This document shows positions 51,025 to 59,332 of a DNA stretch of 64,000 nt, piece by piece. Source of the stretch: Methylocapsa sp. S129 (GTDB taxonomy: Bacteria > Pseudomonadota > Alphaproteobacteria > Rhizobiales > Beijerinckiaceae). Within the stretch, counting starts at the first letter, position 1; each line of letters starts with the position of its first letter. The stretch lies in the NCBI RefSeq assembly GCF_009765995.1, contig NZ_LMUI01000059.1, positions 41,434-105,433 on the forward strand. Direction: 5' to 3'. The translations under genes and the position numbers were made by a program. A model generated the notes under the pieces. That model saw only the letters and a program-made list of their open reading frames with translations, did not search any database and was not told where the DNA came from.

Positions 51025-51866
51025 CAGAGCGCCTCCCCTTTTTCGATCCGATAGTTCTGGCTCGGGTCGATCATGGCGACGAGGCGAATGATGCAGCCGT
51101 CGCCGCGATCCCAGTTCCAGGGAAAGAAAGCGAAGGTCACGCGCTTGCCGGTGACGGCGTCGAGATCGCCGCCGACATTCTCGATGCCCAAAATGCCGTT
51201 GGTGAAGAGTTTGCGATGCACCGGCTCCCATTCGGGATGGTCTTCCTTCCAGTCGCGCCCGCCCGACCACACTTTGTATTCATCGGCGAGATGAGGAAGC
51301 AGCGGGCCATTGCGATGCGGGCCGATCGCGGTGGCGAGCGGATGATCGTTGGCCTGCGTGTCATGGCCGACGACTTTGACTTTTTTCTCGACGAGCCAGT
51401 CGCCCGCCGAGGGTACGAAGCCCGGGCATTTGGCGAAATATTCTTCATTGTCCTCGTATTTGTGATGCCAGCCGGTGTTGACGATCACGACGTCGCCCGG
51501 CCGCACGCAATGGCCCGCCGCCTTTTCGAGATCGTCATAAGTGATCGGCTCCCAATATTTCTTGGGGATCGAGACGACGATGCCCGAGCCGAAGAAATGG
51601 GGCAGTGGCACTTCATCGATGAACGGCGTTCCCGCGACGACATGAGCGGGCGCGTCGATATGCGTCGTGTTGTGCATGGTCGTGGTGATGCGCTGCGAGA
51701 GAACGCCCGATTTGGCCATGTAGTGGATGCGTTCGATGTGAACGTCCTGGAAATAGGGCCAGTTGGGCGATTGATAGCCGAAGCGATGCGACAGGTTGTA
51801 GAATTTGAGGCCCATCGGATTGTCGAGATTGCCCTCGAAATCCATGCCGCGAACCTTAACGGTCAT
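51024..51866 (-). CDS. Cyclase-family metal hydrolase (KynB-like)
   Basis: A 280-residue member of the cyclase/kynurenine formamidase family. The metal motif H-x3-H-x-D-x-P-x-H appears as MHNTTHIDAPAHV near residue 62, after NLSHRFGYQSPNWPYF near 22. GDVVIVNTGWHHKY near 125 and KVVGHDTQANDHPLATAI near 167 are also typical. It hydrolyses an amide, lactone or cyclic ketone. ATG 51866 has GGGAGAAG upstream; the frame above it to 52166 is not homologous. First gene of operon B, behind the inverted repeat at 51945-51974. Confidence 0.88.
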   Translation of the reverse strand: MTVKVRGMDFEGNLDNPMGLKFYNLSHRFGYQSPNWPYFQDVHIERIHYMAKSGVLSQRITTTMHNTTHIDAPAHVVAGTPFIDEVPLPHFFGSGIVVSIPKKYWEPITYDDLEKAAGHCVRPGDVVIVNTGWHHKYEDNEEYFAKCPGFVPSAGDWLVEKKVKVVGHDTQANDHPLATAIGPHRNGPLLPHLADEYKVWSGGRDWKEDHPEWEPVHRKLFTNGILGIENVGGDLDAVTGKRVTFAFFPWNWDRGDGCIIRLVAMIDPSQNYRIEKGEAL

Positions 51867-51944
51867 CCGTCTTCTCCCTGGAATGCATCGGGCGCCGCAC
51901 GCGCTCTGAAGCGCTTGCGCTTTCCCGATCTGTTTTCTTGTCGT

Positions 51945-51974
51945 TCGTATTGTGATACATATAGCCCACAATAC
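51945..51974. promoter_or_regulatory. Putative IclR operator (inverted repeat)
   Basis: CGTATTGTG (51945-51953) and CACAATACG (51966-51974) are a perfect 9-bp inverted repeat with a 12-bp spacer. It lies 79 bp before operon B, in the 480-bp divergent region to the IclR gene, and is the natural candidate operator. The rest of 51867-52346 holds no supported gene. Confidence 0.6.
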
Positions 51975-52346
51975 GGTCAAGCGCGATATAGCCAAGTGCG
52001 GAGAAATTTGATGCGGGCGCGCGACAACGCCATCCGGTCCGGTCGCGCTCGATCGCGGCTCGCTCGTTTTGATAGGCGCTCCGGCGCGCCGCGCTCCTTG
52101 GCGCCGGCTGCTGACAACTTGTTGATAATGCGGCTTGAAACAAACTATTCGTAGCGCAGGAGGCACCCGCCCGATCTAAGATGCAGCGAGCATTCCTGCT
52201 CCGGGAGCGCCGCGAAATTCGCGGCCGCTCGAAAAGAAATCGGTTAAACGGAGGGCGCTTGTGTCGCAATCGGTGTACCGCATCGCGGCGCAATGCGAAC
52301 GCCGCGATTCTGTCGGCCGGCGCGGACCAACGATCCGAAAGCGAGC

Positions 52347-53195
52347 ATGAACCAGCGAAATATGAAGGACGCCAAGCCGCCGCCTGACCCGTCCGCTCAG
52401 GCCCAGAGGAAGGGGCCAGGCCCTGAGGCGGCTCCCGTGCGCGACGACCTCTCGGAGAAAAGCCAGGTCCAGGTCATCGCGCGCGCGGCCAGCATTCTGC
52501 GTTCGCTGGAAAACCAGCCGGCGGGGCTCAGCCTCGGGCAAATCGCGCAACGGGTCGGGCTCGCGCGCTCAACGGTTCAGCGCATCGTCGCGGCGCTCGC
52601 ATTCGAGAAATTTCTCATCGCCGCCTCCCCCGGCGCGCGGGTGACGCTTGGACCGGAATTGTTGAGGCTTGGCGGGACGATCCGATTCGACATTGTGCAA
52701 TTGGCGCATCCGCTGCTTGCACGCGTTTCCAACGACTTGCGCGAGACCGTCGATCTCGCGACATTCAAAGGCGATCGCCTGACGTTCGTCGATCAGGTCA
52801 TCGGGGCTCAGCGTCTGCGAACCGTTTCCGCGGTGGGCGAGCAATTCCCGCTTTACTGCACCGCCAATGGCAAGGCCTATCTGGCCACTTTGACCGACAG
52901 CGCCGTCGAGGCGCTGATTGGCGACGATCTGCCGCGGCGCACGCCGCACACGATCACGGATCTCACGCATTTATTGGCGGAATTGGCGGAGGTCAGAAGG
53001 TCGGGAATCGCTTTCGATCGCGAAGAGCATTCGCTGGGAATCTCGGCGGCCGGCGTCGCAATCGCCGATCCCTTCGGAAATCCGGTCGCCCTCACCGTTC
53101 CCGCGCCGACCCATCGCTTCAAACGAAACGAACACGCCATCGCGAACCGGCTGCTGATGGCCAAGGATGAGCTCGCGGAAATGATGGCTTCGTAG
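52347..53195 (+). CDS. IclR-family transcriptional regulator
   Basis: A 282-residue regulator. The N-terminal winged helix-turn-helix is SLGQIAQRVGLARSTVQRIVAALAFEKFL near residues 62-90. The effector GAF-like domain follows with LRETVDLATFKGDRLTFVDQVIG and YCTANGKAYLATL. The C-terminal part has GIAFDREEHSLGISAAGVAI, typical of IclR proteins that sense aromatic or keto acids. Start ATG 52347 is preferred to 52293. It probably governs operon B and its own unit from the divergent region. Confidence 0.9.
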   Translation: MNQRNMKDAKPPPDPSAQAQRKGPGPEAAPVRDDLSEKSQVQVIARAASILRSLENQPAGLSLGQIAQRVGLARSTVQRIVAALAFEKFLIAASPGARVTLGPELLRLGGTIRFDIVQLAHPLLARVSNDLRETVDLATFKGDRLTFVDQVIGAQRLRTVSAVGEQFPLYCTANGKAYLATLTDSAVEALIGDDLPRRTPHTITDLTHLLAELAEVRRSGIAFDREEHSLGISAAGVAIADPFGNPVALTVPAPTHRFKRNEHAIANRLLMAKDELAEMMAS

Positions 53196-53234
53196 CATTA
53201 TGCGGCGCGGCGCCGACTTCAAGAGGGGCGGACA

Positions 53235-53834
53235 ATGGACAGCCAGCAAACGGATCGCCTAGCCATTCGTGACCTCGTCGAGAACTGGGCCTTGTGGCGC
53301 GACGCGGGCGACTGGGAGCGATTCCGCACCGTCTGGCATGATGACGGACGCATGATGGCGACGTGGTTCCAGGGAACCGCCGATGAATTCATCAGCGTCA
53401 GCCGCGCCGGCTTCGAAAAAGGCGTGCGCATTCTCCATTTTCTGGGCGGCGCGGCCATCGACATCGCCGGACATCGCGCAATCGCGCAGACCAAAATGAC
53501 GATCAACCAGCGCGCCGAGGTCGACGGCGTTCTTTGCGACGTCGTCTGCACCGGACGTTTCTATGACTTCATCGAGAAGCGCGAGGCGGGTTGGGGATTG
53601 GTTCTCCGGCAGCCGATCTACGAAAAGGACCGCCTCGATCCCGTCGCGTCGGACGCCCAATTGACGCTCGACGTCAATTTGCTCGCGCGCTTCCCGGAAG
53701 GCTACCGGCACCTCGCCTATCTCCAGACCCGCATCGGCTACCAGGTGAAAGCCGACATGCCGGGACTGACCGGACCGGAAGTCGAAGCCTTGTACCGGCG
53801 CGGCGCCCGCTGGCTCGCGGGCGGCGCGTTGTAG
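53235..53834 (+). CDS. SnoaL-like (NTF2-fold) protein
   Basis: A 199-residue protein with the SnoaL_4/NTF2 fold at residues 5-135: DRLAIRDLVENWALWRDAGDWERFRTVWHDDG near the start is characteristic of enzymes or accessory proteins of aromatic and polyketide metabolism, which use the cone-shaped pocket for isomerase, dehydratase or hydrolase chemistry. The C-terminal 60 residues extend the domain. 39 bp after the IclR gene and in the same direction, so likely co-regulated with operon B. Reaction unknown. Confidence 0.8.
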   Translation: MDSQQTDRLAIRDLVENWALWRDAGDWERFRTVWHDDGRMMATWFQGTADEFISVSRAGFEKGVRILHFLGGAAIDIAGHRAIAQTKMTINQRAEVDGVLCDVVCTGRFYDFIEKREAGWGLVLRQPIYEKDRLDPVASDAQLTLDVNLLARFPEGYRHLAYLQTRIGYQVKADMPGLTGPEVEALYRRGARWLAGGAL

Positions 53835-53849
53835 AGAGGCCTGCGACGC

Positions 53850-54002
53850 TCAGATGACGCCGACGAGGGCGAGGACCAGAAGAACGATCAGAATCGTGCC
53901 GAGCCCACCGGAGGGATAATAGCCCCAGCCTGCGCTATACGGCCATGACGGGAGTGCGCCCACCACCAGCAGGATCAAGATAATGAGAAGGATGAGACGC
54001 AT
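53850..54002 (-). CDS. DUF3309-family small membrane protein
   Basis: A 50-residue peptide, MRLILLIILILLVVGALPSW at the N-terminus and GGLGTILIVLLVLALVGVI at the C-terminus, giving two membrane segments joined by an aromatic/Gly/Pro loop (PYSAGWGYYPSGG). This is the DUF3309 layout, common in alphaproteobacteria, of unknown role and often near stress genes. The gene is preceded by no strong ribosome site (GGCTTTGAA). Confidence 0.82.
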   Translation of the reverse strand: MRLILLIILILLVVGALPSWPYSAGWGYYPSGGLGTILIVLLVLALVGVI

Positions 54003-54793
54003 TTCAAAGCCCCGTGCGTTAAAGCCAACACATGACGAATGCGTATTTCGGAAAAACGTTCCATCGGCCGATCAGTATTTCGCGGCGACGGCCTGATTGG
54101 CGGTTGAACGAGGATGGACGCTCGATGCGAACGTACGACGGACGCGGGCGCCGCTTGGCGTCTAATGAATGAATATCGCTGCTGGCGTCAGAGAGCGATC
54201 ACTTCAACCCCGAGCCGCGCATCAACAGGCCCACCACAATTCCGGGCAGCACGACGGCGAAAGGCCCCAGGAAAAGCGTCGTCAACCATTGGAGGGCTTC
54301 GTCAGAATCGGGACGGCTTTCTCGTCCATCGTCGCGAGGGCCATCAGATGACGATCGGAAAAGTGCGGGCCGCTCGGAGAGGCTCCAAAGCGGCCCGCGC
54401 CGCGACGGGCTGGGGGGCTGAAAAAGTCGCGGCTGATTCCTAAAGAGCAATCATTCGCGGCGCTTTTGAGGTGATATTTAGCCCGAATGGATTTTCGTCG
54501 CCTCATACATCTTGCACACCGTTTTTCCGCGAGAGCTGCGCGGCTGTCCTGACCGCGACGGCTGTTTCCTAGGCATCGCGAATCGAATGTGCGGCGTCCC
54601 GGAAAAATTATGGAAGATTTTCAGGACTCGAAGAGTCGATAACAGCCGCCGCGCGCATGGGCGGAAAAAGACCGCCGTCGGCGCCAAAGCGCCGAGATCG
54701 AAGAAGACACAAAAATCTTTCCACACCACGGCGCAACGTTGCGGGGCGCAAGACCAACAAATTATCTAACAAAATCAAGGCTATGGAAAGCGC
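54003..54793. other. Gap with no supported intact gene
   Basis: About 790 bp without a convincing intact coding region on either strand. Several short frames exist but lack ribosome sites or family patterns. A possible decayed small gene lies at about 54430-54580 on the minus strand (see findings). Confidence 0.5.
54430..54580 (-). pseudogene. Possible decayed DUF6496-like gene
   Basis: On the minus strand a frame reads PRKQPSRSGQPRSSRGKTV then KMYEATKIHSG and stops. A second frame just beyond reads KAPRMIAL, stop, ESAA. Together they recall the small basic DUF6496 proteins (K/R-rich start, then an AIALSEA-type end) broken by a frameshift and stops. Weak evidence; could be chance. Confidence 0.2.
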
Positions 54794-54870
54794 TGGCAGG
54801 AGAGGCGAGACTCGAACTCGCAACCCCCGGTTTTGGAGACCGGTGCTCTAGCCAATTGAGCTACACTCCT
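54794..54870 (-). tRNA. trpT: tRNA-Trp (anticodon CCA)
   Basis: Cloverleaf of 77 nt with encoded CCA. Anticodon arm CCGGT-CTCCAAA-ACCGG gives CCA; D arm GCTC-AATTGGCTA-GAGC; T arm GCGAG-TTCGAGT-CTCGC; discriminator G73, right for tryptophan. The acceptor stem AGGAGTG / CTCTCCT has a U-U mismatch at positions 6-67. Alone here, away from secE. Confidence 0.96.
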
Positions 54871-54880
54871 AACGCGCCCC

Positions 54881-54909
54881 TTATTGCCGCAACATTTGCG
54901 CTGATGCAA
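54881..54909 (-). promoter_or_regulatory. Candidate tRNA-Trp promoter
   Basis: On the minus strand TTGCAT (54904-54909) and CAATAA (54881-54886) are 17 bp apart, with the -10 ending about 10 bp before the tRNA 5' end. Confidence 0.45.
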
Positions 54910-55112
54910 GCGCGCTGAATGACCGCGCATCGAATCGCAGGCCGATTCTGTTGGAACGATTGCGTCGCACAATGGTTCTGCACAAGCGATCTCATCGCAG
55001 CGAGGCGCCGCCCGCTTGCGTGACGACGCGACGGCTGACGCATCGGAGCAGGTTGCCATCTGCGCCCGATGGCTATTTAAAGCGATTCAGTTCGCGGGAC
55101 GGAGAATATCGT

Positions 55113-55853
55113 ATGGCGGCGCCGGATTTGTTTGTGCCGAAGGCCGAATCCATATGTCTGTTCCTCGATGTCGACGGCACTCTCATCGACCTGGCGCCGA
55201 CGCCCGACGCCGTTATCGTCTCCAGTGCGCTGCTTGACGAATTATCCCTCGCCGAAAAGCGTCTGGATGGCGCTCTTGCCTTGGTGAGCGGGCGCCCGAT
55301 CGACGAACTGGACAGGCTATTTACGCCTGTGCGTTTGCGGGCGAGCGGGATTCACGGCGCCGAAATCCGATATTCGCCTTCCGAACCAACGAGATCGCTG
55401 ACCAACGATCGGCTGTCCGAGAGCGCCTGGATCGACCTCCAGCACTTGCTCGAAAGCTTCCCCGGCGTCTTCGCCGAGAACAAGGGCGTGAGCTTCGCAG
55501 TGCATTACAATTTCGCCGCGTCGGTCGAAGGGGAACTTTTTCTCGCGCTGCGGCGTTTTGTGGAACGGTTTGCGCGGTTCGAACTGGAGTTGGTTCCGGG
55601 AAACCTCGTCTTTGAAGTTAAACTGCCCGGCTTCGATAAGGGCTCGGCGATTCGGCGATTCATGGCGCGCGCGCCATTCGCTGGCCGCCGACCCGTATTC
55701 ATCGCCGATGATAAAATGGACCGGCCGGGTTTTGAAACGGTTTTGGCGCTGGGCGGCATAGCCTTTTCGGTTGGTTTCGAAATGGCGGGACTGTCCGGTT
55801 CGTTTTCGCAGCCGGCGGGGGTGCGCGCCTGGCTAGGAAAGGTGACGGCGTGA
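55113..55853 (+). CDS. otsB: Trehalose-6-phosphate phosphatase
   Basis: HAD-superfamily phosphatase of 246 residues that converts trehalose-6-phosphate to trehalose. Motif 1 FLDVDGTLIDLAP near residue 18 holds the nucleophile Asp; motif 2 is VSGRPIDELD near 58; GIHGAEIRY near 80 is OtsB-specific; motif 4 IADDKMDRPGFE near 198. ATG 55113 has GGAGAA upstream; the TTG-started frame to 54951 runs into tRNA upstream sequence. Its stop overlaps the GTG of the GH15 gene (GTGA). Confidence 0.93.
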   Translation: MAAPDLFVPKAESICLFLDVDGTLIDLAPTPDAVIVSSALLDELSLAEKRLDGALALVSGRPIDELDRLFTPVRLRASGIHGAEIRYSPSEPTRSLTNDRLSESAWIDLQHLLESFPGVFAENKGVSFAVHYNFAASVEGELFLALRRFVERFARFELELVPGNLVFEVKLPGFDKGSAIRRFMARAPFAGRRPVFIADDKMDRPGFETVLALGGIAFSVGFEMAGLSGSFSQPAGVRAWLGKVTA

Positions 55854-57673
55854 ACCCTTCAACCAAGCGTCTGGAACGATCGCCGGGCGCGCAGCCGCTC
55901 GATCTTGCGCTCATCGGCAATTGCCGGGTCGCGGCGCTGGTCGACACGGGCGGGCGCATCGTCTGGTGGTGTTTCCCGCGCTTCGATTCCAATCCCGCCT
56001 TCTCGCGCCTTCTTTCGGGTGACGAGGAGAAGGGATTTACCGATGTCGTCCTCGCCGATCTCGCGCATGTGAACGCCGCCTATGTCCGCAATACCGCCAT
56101 TGTGGAGACGGAGCTTGAAGATCGCCATGGCGGGCGCGTTCGCATCACGGATTTTGCGCCGCGATTTGTTCATTTCGAACGGACGTTCCGACCGCCGCAA
56201 ATCGTGCGCCGCATTATTCCGGTCGCCGGATTGCCCAGAATCGCGATTAGGGTTCGGCCGACCCACGCCTATGGCCGGCCCACCGCCGAGTTTTCGCTCG
56301 GCTCCAATCATATCCGCTACCGCGGCACGGGAGACGTGCTTCGCCTCACCACCGATGCGCCGCTATCTTATATCGCCGAAGAGACGACTTTTCCGCTCAC
56401 CCGACCGATCACGCTCGTGTTTGGTCCCGACGAACCCTTTCAAAGCGCGCTCGACAGCACGGCGCGCGACTTCGAGGAGCGCACGCGCGATTATTGGTCG
56501 GGGTGGGTGCGCTCGCTGGCCGTGCCGTTCGAATGGCAAAACGCCGTCACCCGCGCCGCCGTAACCCTGAAACTGTGCAGCTTCGAGGAGACGGGCGGCA
56601 TCGTCGCCGCCCATACGACATCGATCCCCGAGGCGCCCGGCAGCGGCCGCAATTGGGATTATCGTTTTTGCTGGCTGCGGGACGCCTATTTCGTCGTCCA
56701 GGCGCTGAACAGGCTCGGCGCGACCGAGACCATGGAAGCTTATATCAATTATATTCTGACCGTCGCCGCCGACCTCGATACGCCGCTGAAGCCCGTTCAT
56801 TCGATCGTCCCTGGCGACAGGCTGACCGAAGAAATCGCGCCCGATCTCGCGGGGTTTCAAGGCAATGGGCCGGTCCGCGTGGGCAACCTCGCCGAAATAC
56901 AAAGTCAGCACGACGTTTATGGCAGCGTCATTCTCGCGGCGACGCAAATGTTCGTCGACGAGCGTCTGCCCCGAATGGGCGACGAGCCGCTGTTTAAAGC
57001 GCTTGAACCGCTGGGCGAACGGGCGCTGCGACTGGCGCTGACGCCGGACGCCGGCATATGGGAATATCGTGGACGCCAACGCATCCACACCCATTCGGCC
57101 GCTTTGTGCTGGGCGGCGTGCGACCGGCTATCGCAAATCGCAGCGCGGCTGGGAATCGATGGCCGGGCCGCGTATTGGCGCAGTCATGCGGACGAGTTGC
57201 GCGAGCCGATTCTGGCGCGCGCCTGGAACGAAAATAAGGGCGCGCTGGCGGGCGCGCTCGATGGCCAGGACCTCGACGCAAGCGTTTTGCTCCTGTCCGA
57301 ATTGGGTTTGCTGGCGCCCGACGATCCGCGATTTATCGGCACGTTCGAGGCGGTCGGGCGCGAGTTGAAGCGCAACGGCCGCATCATGCGCTACACCAAT
57401 GAAGATGACTTCGGCGCTCCGGAGACCGCATTCCTGGTTTGTAATTTCTGGTACATCGATGCGCTTGCGGAACTCGGCCGTCTCGACGAAGCTCGCGCCA
57501 TGTTCACCGATCTGCTCGAACGTCGAAACGCCTTCGGCATCCTCTCCGAAGACATTCATCCCGAAACCGGCGTCCTGTGGGGCAATATTCCCCAGACCTA
57601 TTCGATGGCCGCGATCATCAATTCGGCGATGCGACTTTCAGTGAAATGGGAGGATGCATGGCGCCGCGTCTGA
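55850..57673 (+). CDS. Glycoside hydrolase family 15 (glucoamylase/trehalase-like)
   Basis: A 607-residue GH15 protein with an N-terminal beta-sandwich (LALIGNCRVAALVDTGGRIVWWCFPRFDS near residue 20) and the alpha6/alpha6 catalytic barrel with the substrate loop GSGRNWDYRFCWLRDAYFVVQAL near 263. The general-acid Glu lies in the region LTPDAGIWEYRGR near 400. GH15 enzymes of this bacterial type act on trehalose or other alpha-glucosides. Placed between otsB and otsA, with 4- and 16-bp overlaps, it may degrade trehalose or tune its level. No signal peptide, so cytoplasmic. Confidence 0.9.
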   Translation: MNPSTKRLERSPGAQPLDLALIGNCRVAALVDTGGRIVWWCFPRFDSNPAFSRLLSGDEEKGFTDVVLADLAHVNAAYVRNTAIVETELEDRHGGRVRITDFAPRFVHFERTFRPPQIVRRIIPVAGLPRIAIRVRPTHAYGRPTAEFSLGSNHIRYRGTGDVLRLTTDAPLSYIAEETTFPLTRPITLVFGPDEPFQSALDSTARDFEERTRDYWSGWVRSLAVPFEWQNAVTRAAVTLKLCSFEETGGIVAAHTTSIPEAPGSGRNWDYRFCWLRDAYFVVQALNRLGATETMEAYINYILTVAADLDTPLKPVHSIVPGDRLTEEIAPDLAGFQGNGPVRVGNLAEIQSQHDVYGSVILAATQMFVDERLPRMGDEPLFKALEPLGERALRLALTPDAGIWEYRGRQRIHTHSAALCWAACDRLSQIAARLGIDGRAAYWRSHADELREPILARAWNENKGALAGALDGQDLDASVLLLSELGLLAPDDPRFIGTFEAVGRELKRNGRIMRYTNEDDFGAPETAFLVCNFWYIDALAELGRLDEARAMFTDLLERRNAFGILSEDIHPETGVLWGNIPQTYSMAAIINSAMRLSVKWEDAWRRV

Positions 57674-59091
57674 TTTTGGTTTCAAATCGAGTCAATATCC
57701 CCGATTCCAAAGGGCCCCGGCAGGCGGGCGGTTTGACCGTCGCGGTCAACGCCGCATTGAAACAGCGCGAAGGCGTCTGGTTCGGCTGGAGCGGCAAGGT
57801 CAGCGAGGACGGCGCGATTCCCACGCCGACCATTGTCCACCGCCGAATGCGGACCTACGTCACGCTCGATCTTTCCGCGACGGATTTTCAGGAATATTAC
57901 AACGGCTTCGCCAACAGGGTGCTTTGGCCGATCCTTCATTACCGCGTCGATCTGGCGGAATTCAACGCGGGAGATCTCGGCGGCTATCTGCGCGTCAACG
58001 CCCATTTCGCAGACGCCTTGTCCCCTCTCATCACGCCCGAAGACACGATCTGGGTCCATGACTACCATCTGCTGCCGCTCGCCAGAGAGCTGCGCGCGCG
58101 CGGCCACCAAAATCCGATCGGCTTCTTCCTCCACATCCCGTGCCCGCCGCCCGATATTCTCGAGGCGCTGCCGCAACATTGGCAGACGATGGGCGCACTC
58201 AGCCATTATGACCTTGTGGGATTGCAGACCGTGCAGGACGCGGAAAATCTCGGCCGCTATTTCGCCATCCAGGGCAGCGAATCCAAGCGCGCGCCCGGGA
58301 TGTTTGAAATCGACGGGCGCAGGGTGACGGTCGCCTCATTCCCGGTCTCGATCGCGACGGCCATCTATGCGCGCGCGGCGCGCAACGCGGTGAGATCGGG
58401 CATGGTCGGAGAGCTGCGCGACAGTCTGGGCGGCAAGCGTCTCATCCTCGGCGTCGATCGCCTCGACTATTCAAAAGGCATTCCGCACCGCATTCAGGCG
58501 TTTGGCCATTTCCTCGACAAATATCCGGAATGGCTGGGCAAGGTCACCTTCCTCCAGGTGACGCCCAAGAGCCGCGTCGAAGTGCCCGAATATGCGGCCA
58601 TGAATCAGGAAATCAACGCGCTTGTCGGACAGATCAACGGTCGTCATGGCGACGCCGCTTGGACGCCGATCCGTTACGTCAACCGCTCCTACACGCGCGC
58701 GGCGCTCGCCGGCCTTTACCGGACAGCGCAGGTGGCGCTGGTGACCCCGTTGCGCGACGGGATGAATCTTGTCGCCAAGGAATATGTCGCCGCGCAGGAT
58801 CCCGAAGATCCCGGCGTTCTCGTGCTTTCGCAATTCGCCGGCGCGGCGCAGGAACTCGACGGCGCCGTGATCGTCAACCCGCATGAGCCGGAAGGAATGG
58901 CCGAAGCGATCAAGACCGCGCTCGACATGCCGCTCGACGATCGAAAAGCGCGCCAGCACAGGATGTTCGCCCATCTGGCCGCCAACGACATCGACCGCTG
59001 GGCGGAGCGCTTTCTCACCGCGCTGGGAGAGTCGCGCGAACAGCCCGGACTGCTGAAAGGCCTGCGGCAATTATTCGCGCAACGCGCGTGA
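57658..59091 (+). CDS. otsA: Trehalose-6-phosphate synthase
   Basis: GT20 glycosyltransferase of 477 residues forming trehalose-6-phosphate from UDP-glucose and glucose-6-phosphate. [12 protein letters not shown] at the start, [13 protein letters not shown] near residue 41, [15 protein letters not shown] near 132, [18 protein letters not shown] near 265 and [18 protein letters not shown] near 363 are all conserved. ATG 57658 has GGGAGGATGC upstream and lies 16 bp inside the GH15 gene. With otsB this gives the full OtsAB route to the osmolyte trehalose. Confidence 0.95.
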   Translation: MAPRLILVSNRVNIPDSKGPRQAGGLTVAVNAALKQREGVWFGWSGKVSEDGAIPTPTIVHRRMRTYVTLDLSATDFQEYYNGFANRVLWPILHYRVDLAEFNAGDLGGYLRVNAHFADALSPLITPEDTIWVHDYHLLPLARELRARGHQNPIGFFLHIPCPPPDILEALPQHWQTMGALSHYDLVGLQTVQDAENLGRYFAIQGSESKRAPGMFEIDGRRVTVASFPVSIATAIYARAARNAVRSGMVGELRDSLGGKRLILGVDRLDYSKGIPHRIQAFGHFLDKYPEWLGKVTFLQVTPKSRVEVPEYAAMNQEINALVGQINGRHGDAAWTPIRYVNRSYTRAALAGLYRTAQVALVTPLRDGMNLVAKEYVAAQDPEDPGVLVLSQFAGAAQELDGAVIVNPHEPEGMAEAIKTALDMPLDDRKARQHRMFAHLAANDIDRWAERFLTALGESREQPGLLKGLRQLFAQRA

Positions 59092-59332
59092 AGCAAGGTT
59101 TCATTCGAGCATAGACGGCCGGCGGAGCGACGAGACGTCTCCTGCGAACGGGCCAATTAGCCGCACGTCGCGTCGGCATAATCTGATATAAGGACCAATT
59201 CAAGACACGCCGCTGGCCGGATTTGCCCCCTGACGCGGCTCGACCAGCAAGGCGCTTCCATACGCGCCTTGAATTGGAATCGGACGGCGCGAAGCGCGAC
59301 TTGCGGCCCGGTCGCATCGAGGCGAAATAGCC
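59092..59332. other. Upstream region of cydAB
   Basis: 241 bp between otsA and cydA with no gene. No clear FNR or Anr box (TTGAT-N4-ATCAA) was seen. A possible -10 element TATAAG lies near 59186-59195. Confidence 0.3.

Noticed and set aside
54199..54450. Minus-strand frame ending in a hydrophobic stretch (LTTLFLGPFAVVLPGIVVG)
   Set aside because: Possible single membrane span, but no start with a ribosome site and the N-terminal part looks non-coding.
54512..54769. Plus-strand basic 85-residue frame
   Set aside because: No ribosome site and no family pattern; Arg/Lys richness is expected of shadow frames here.
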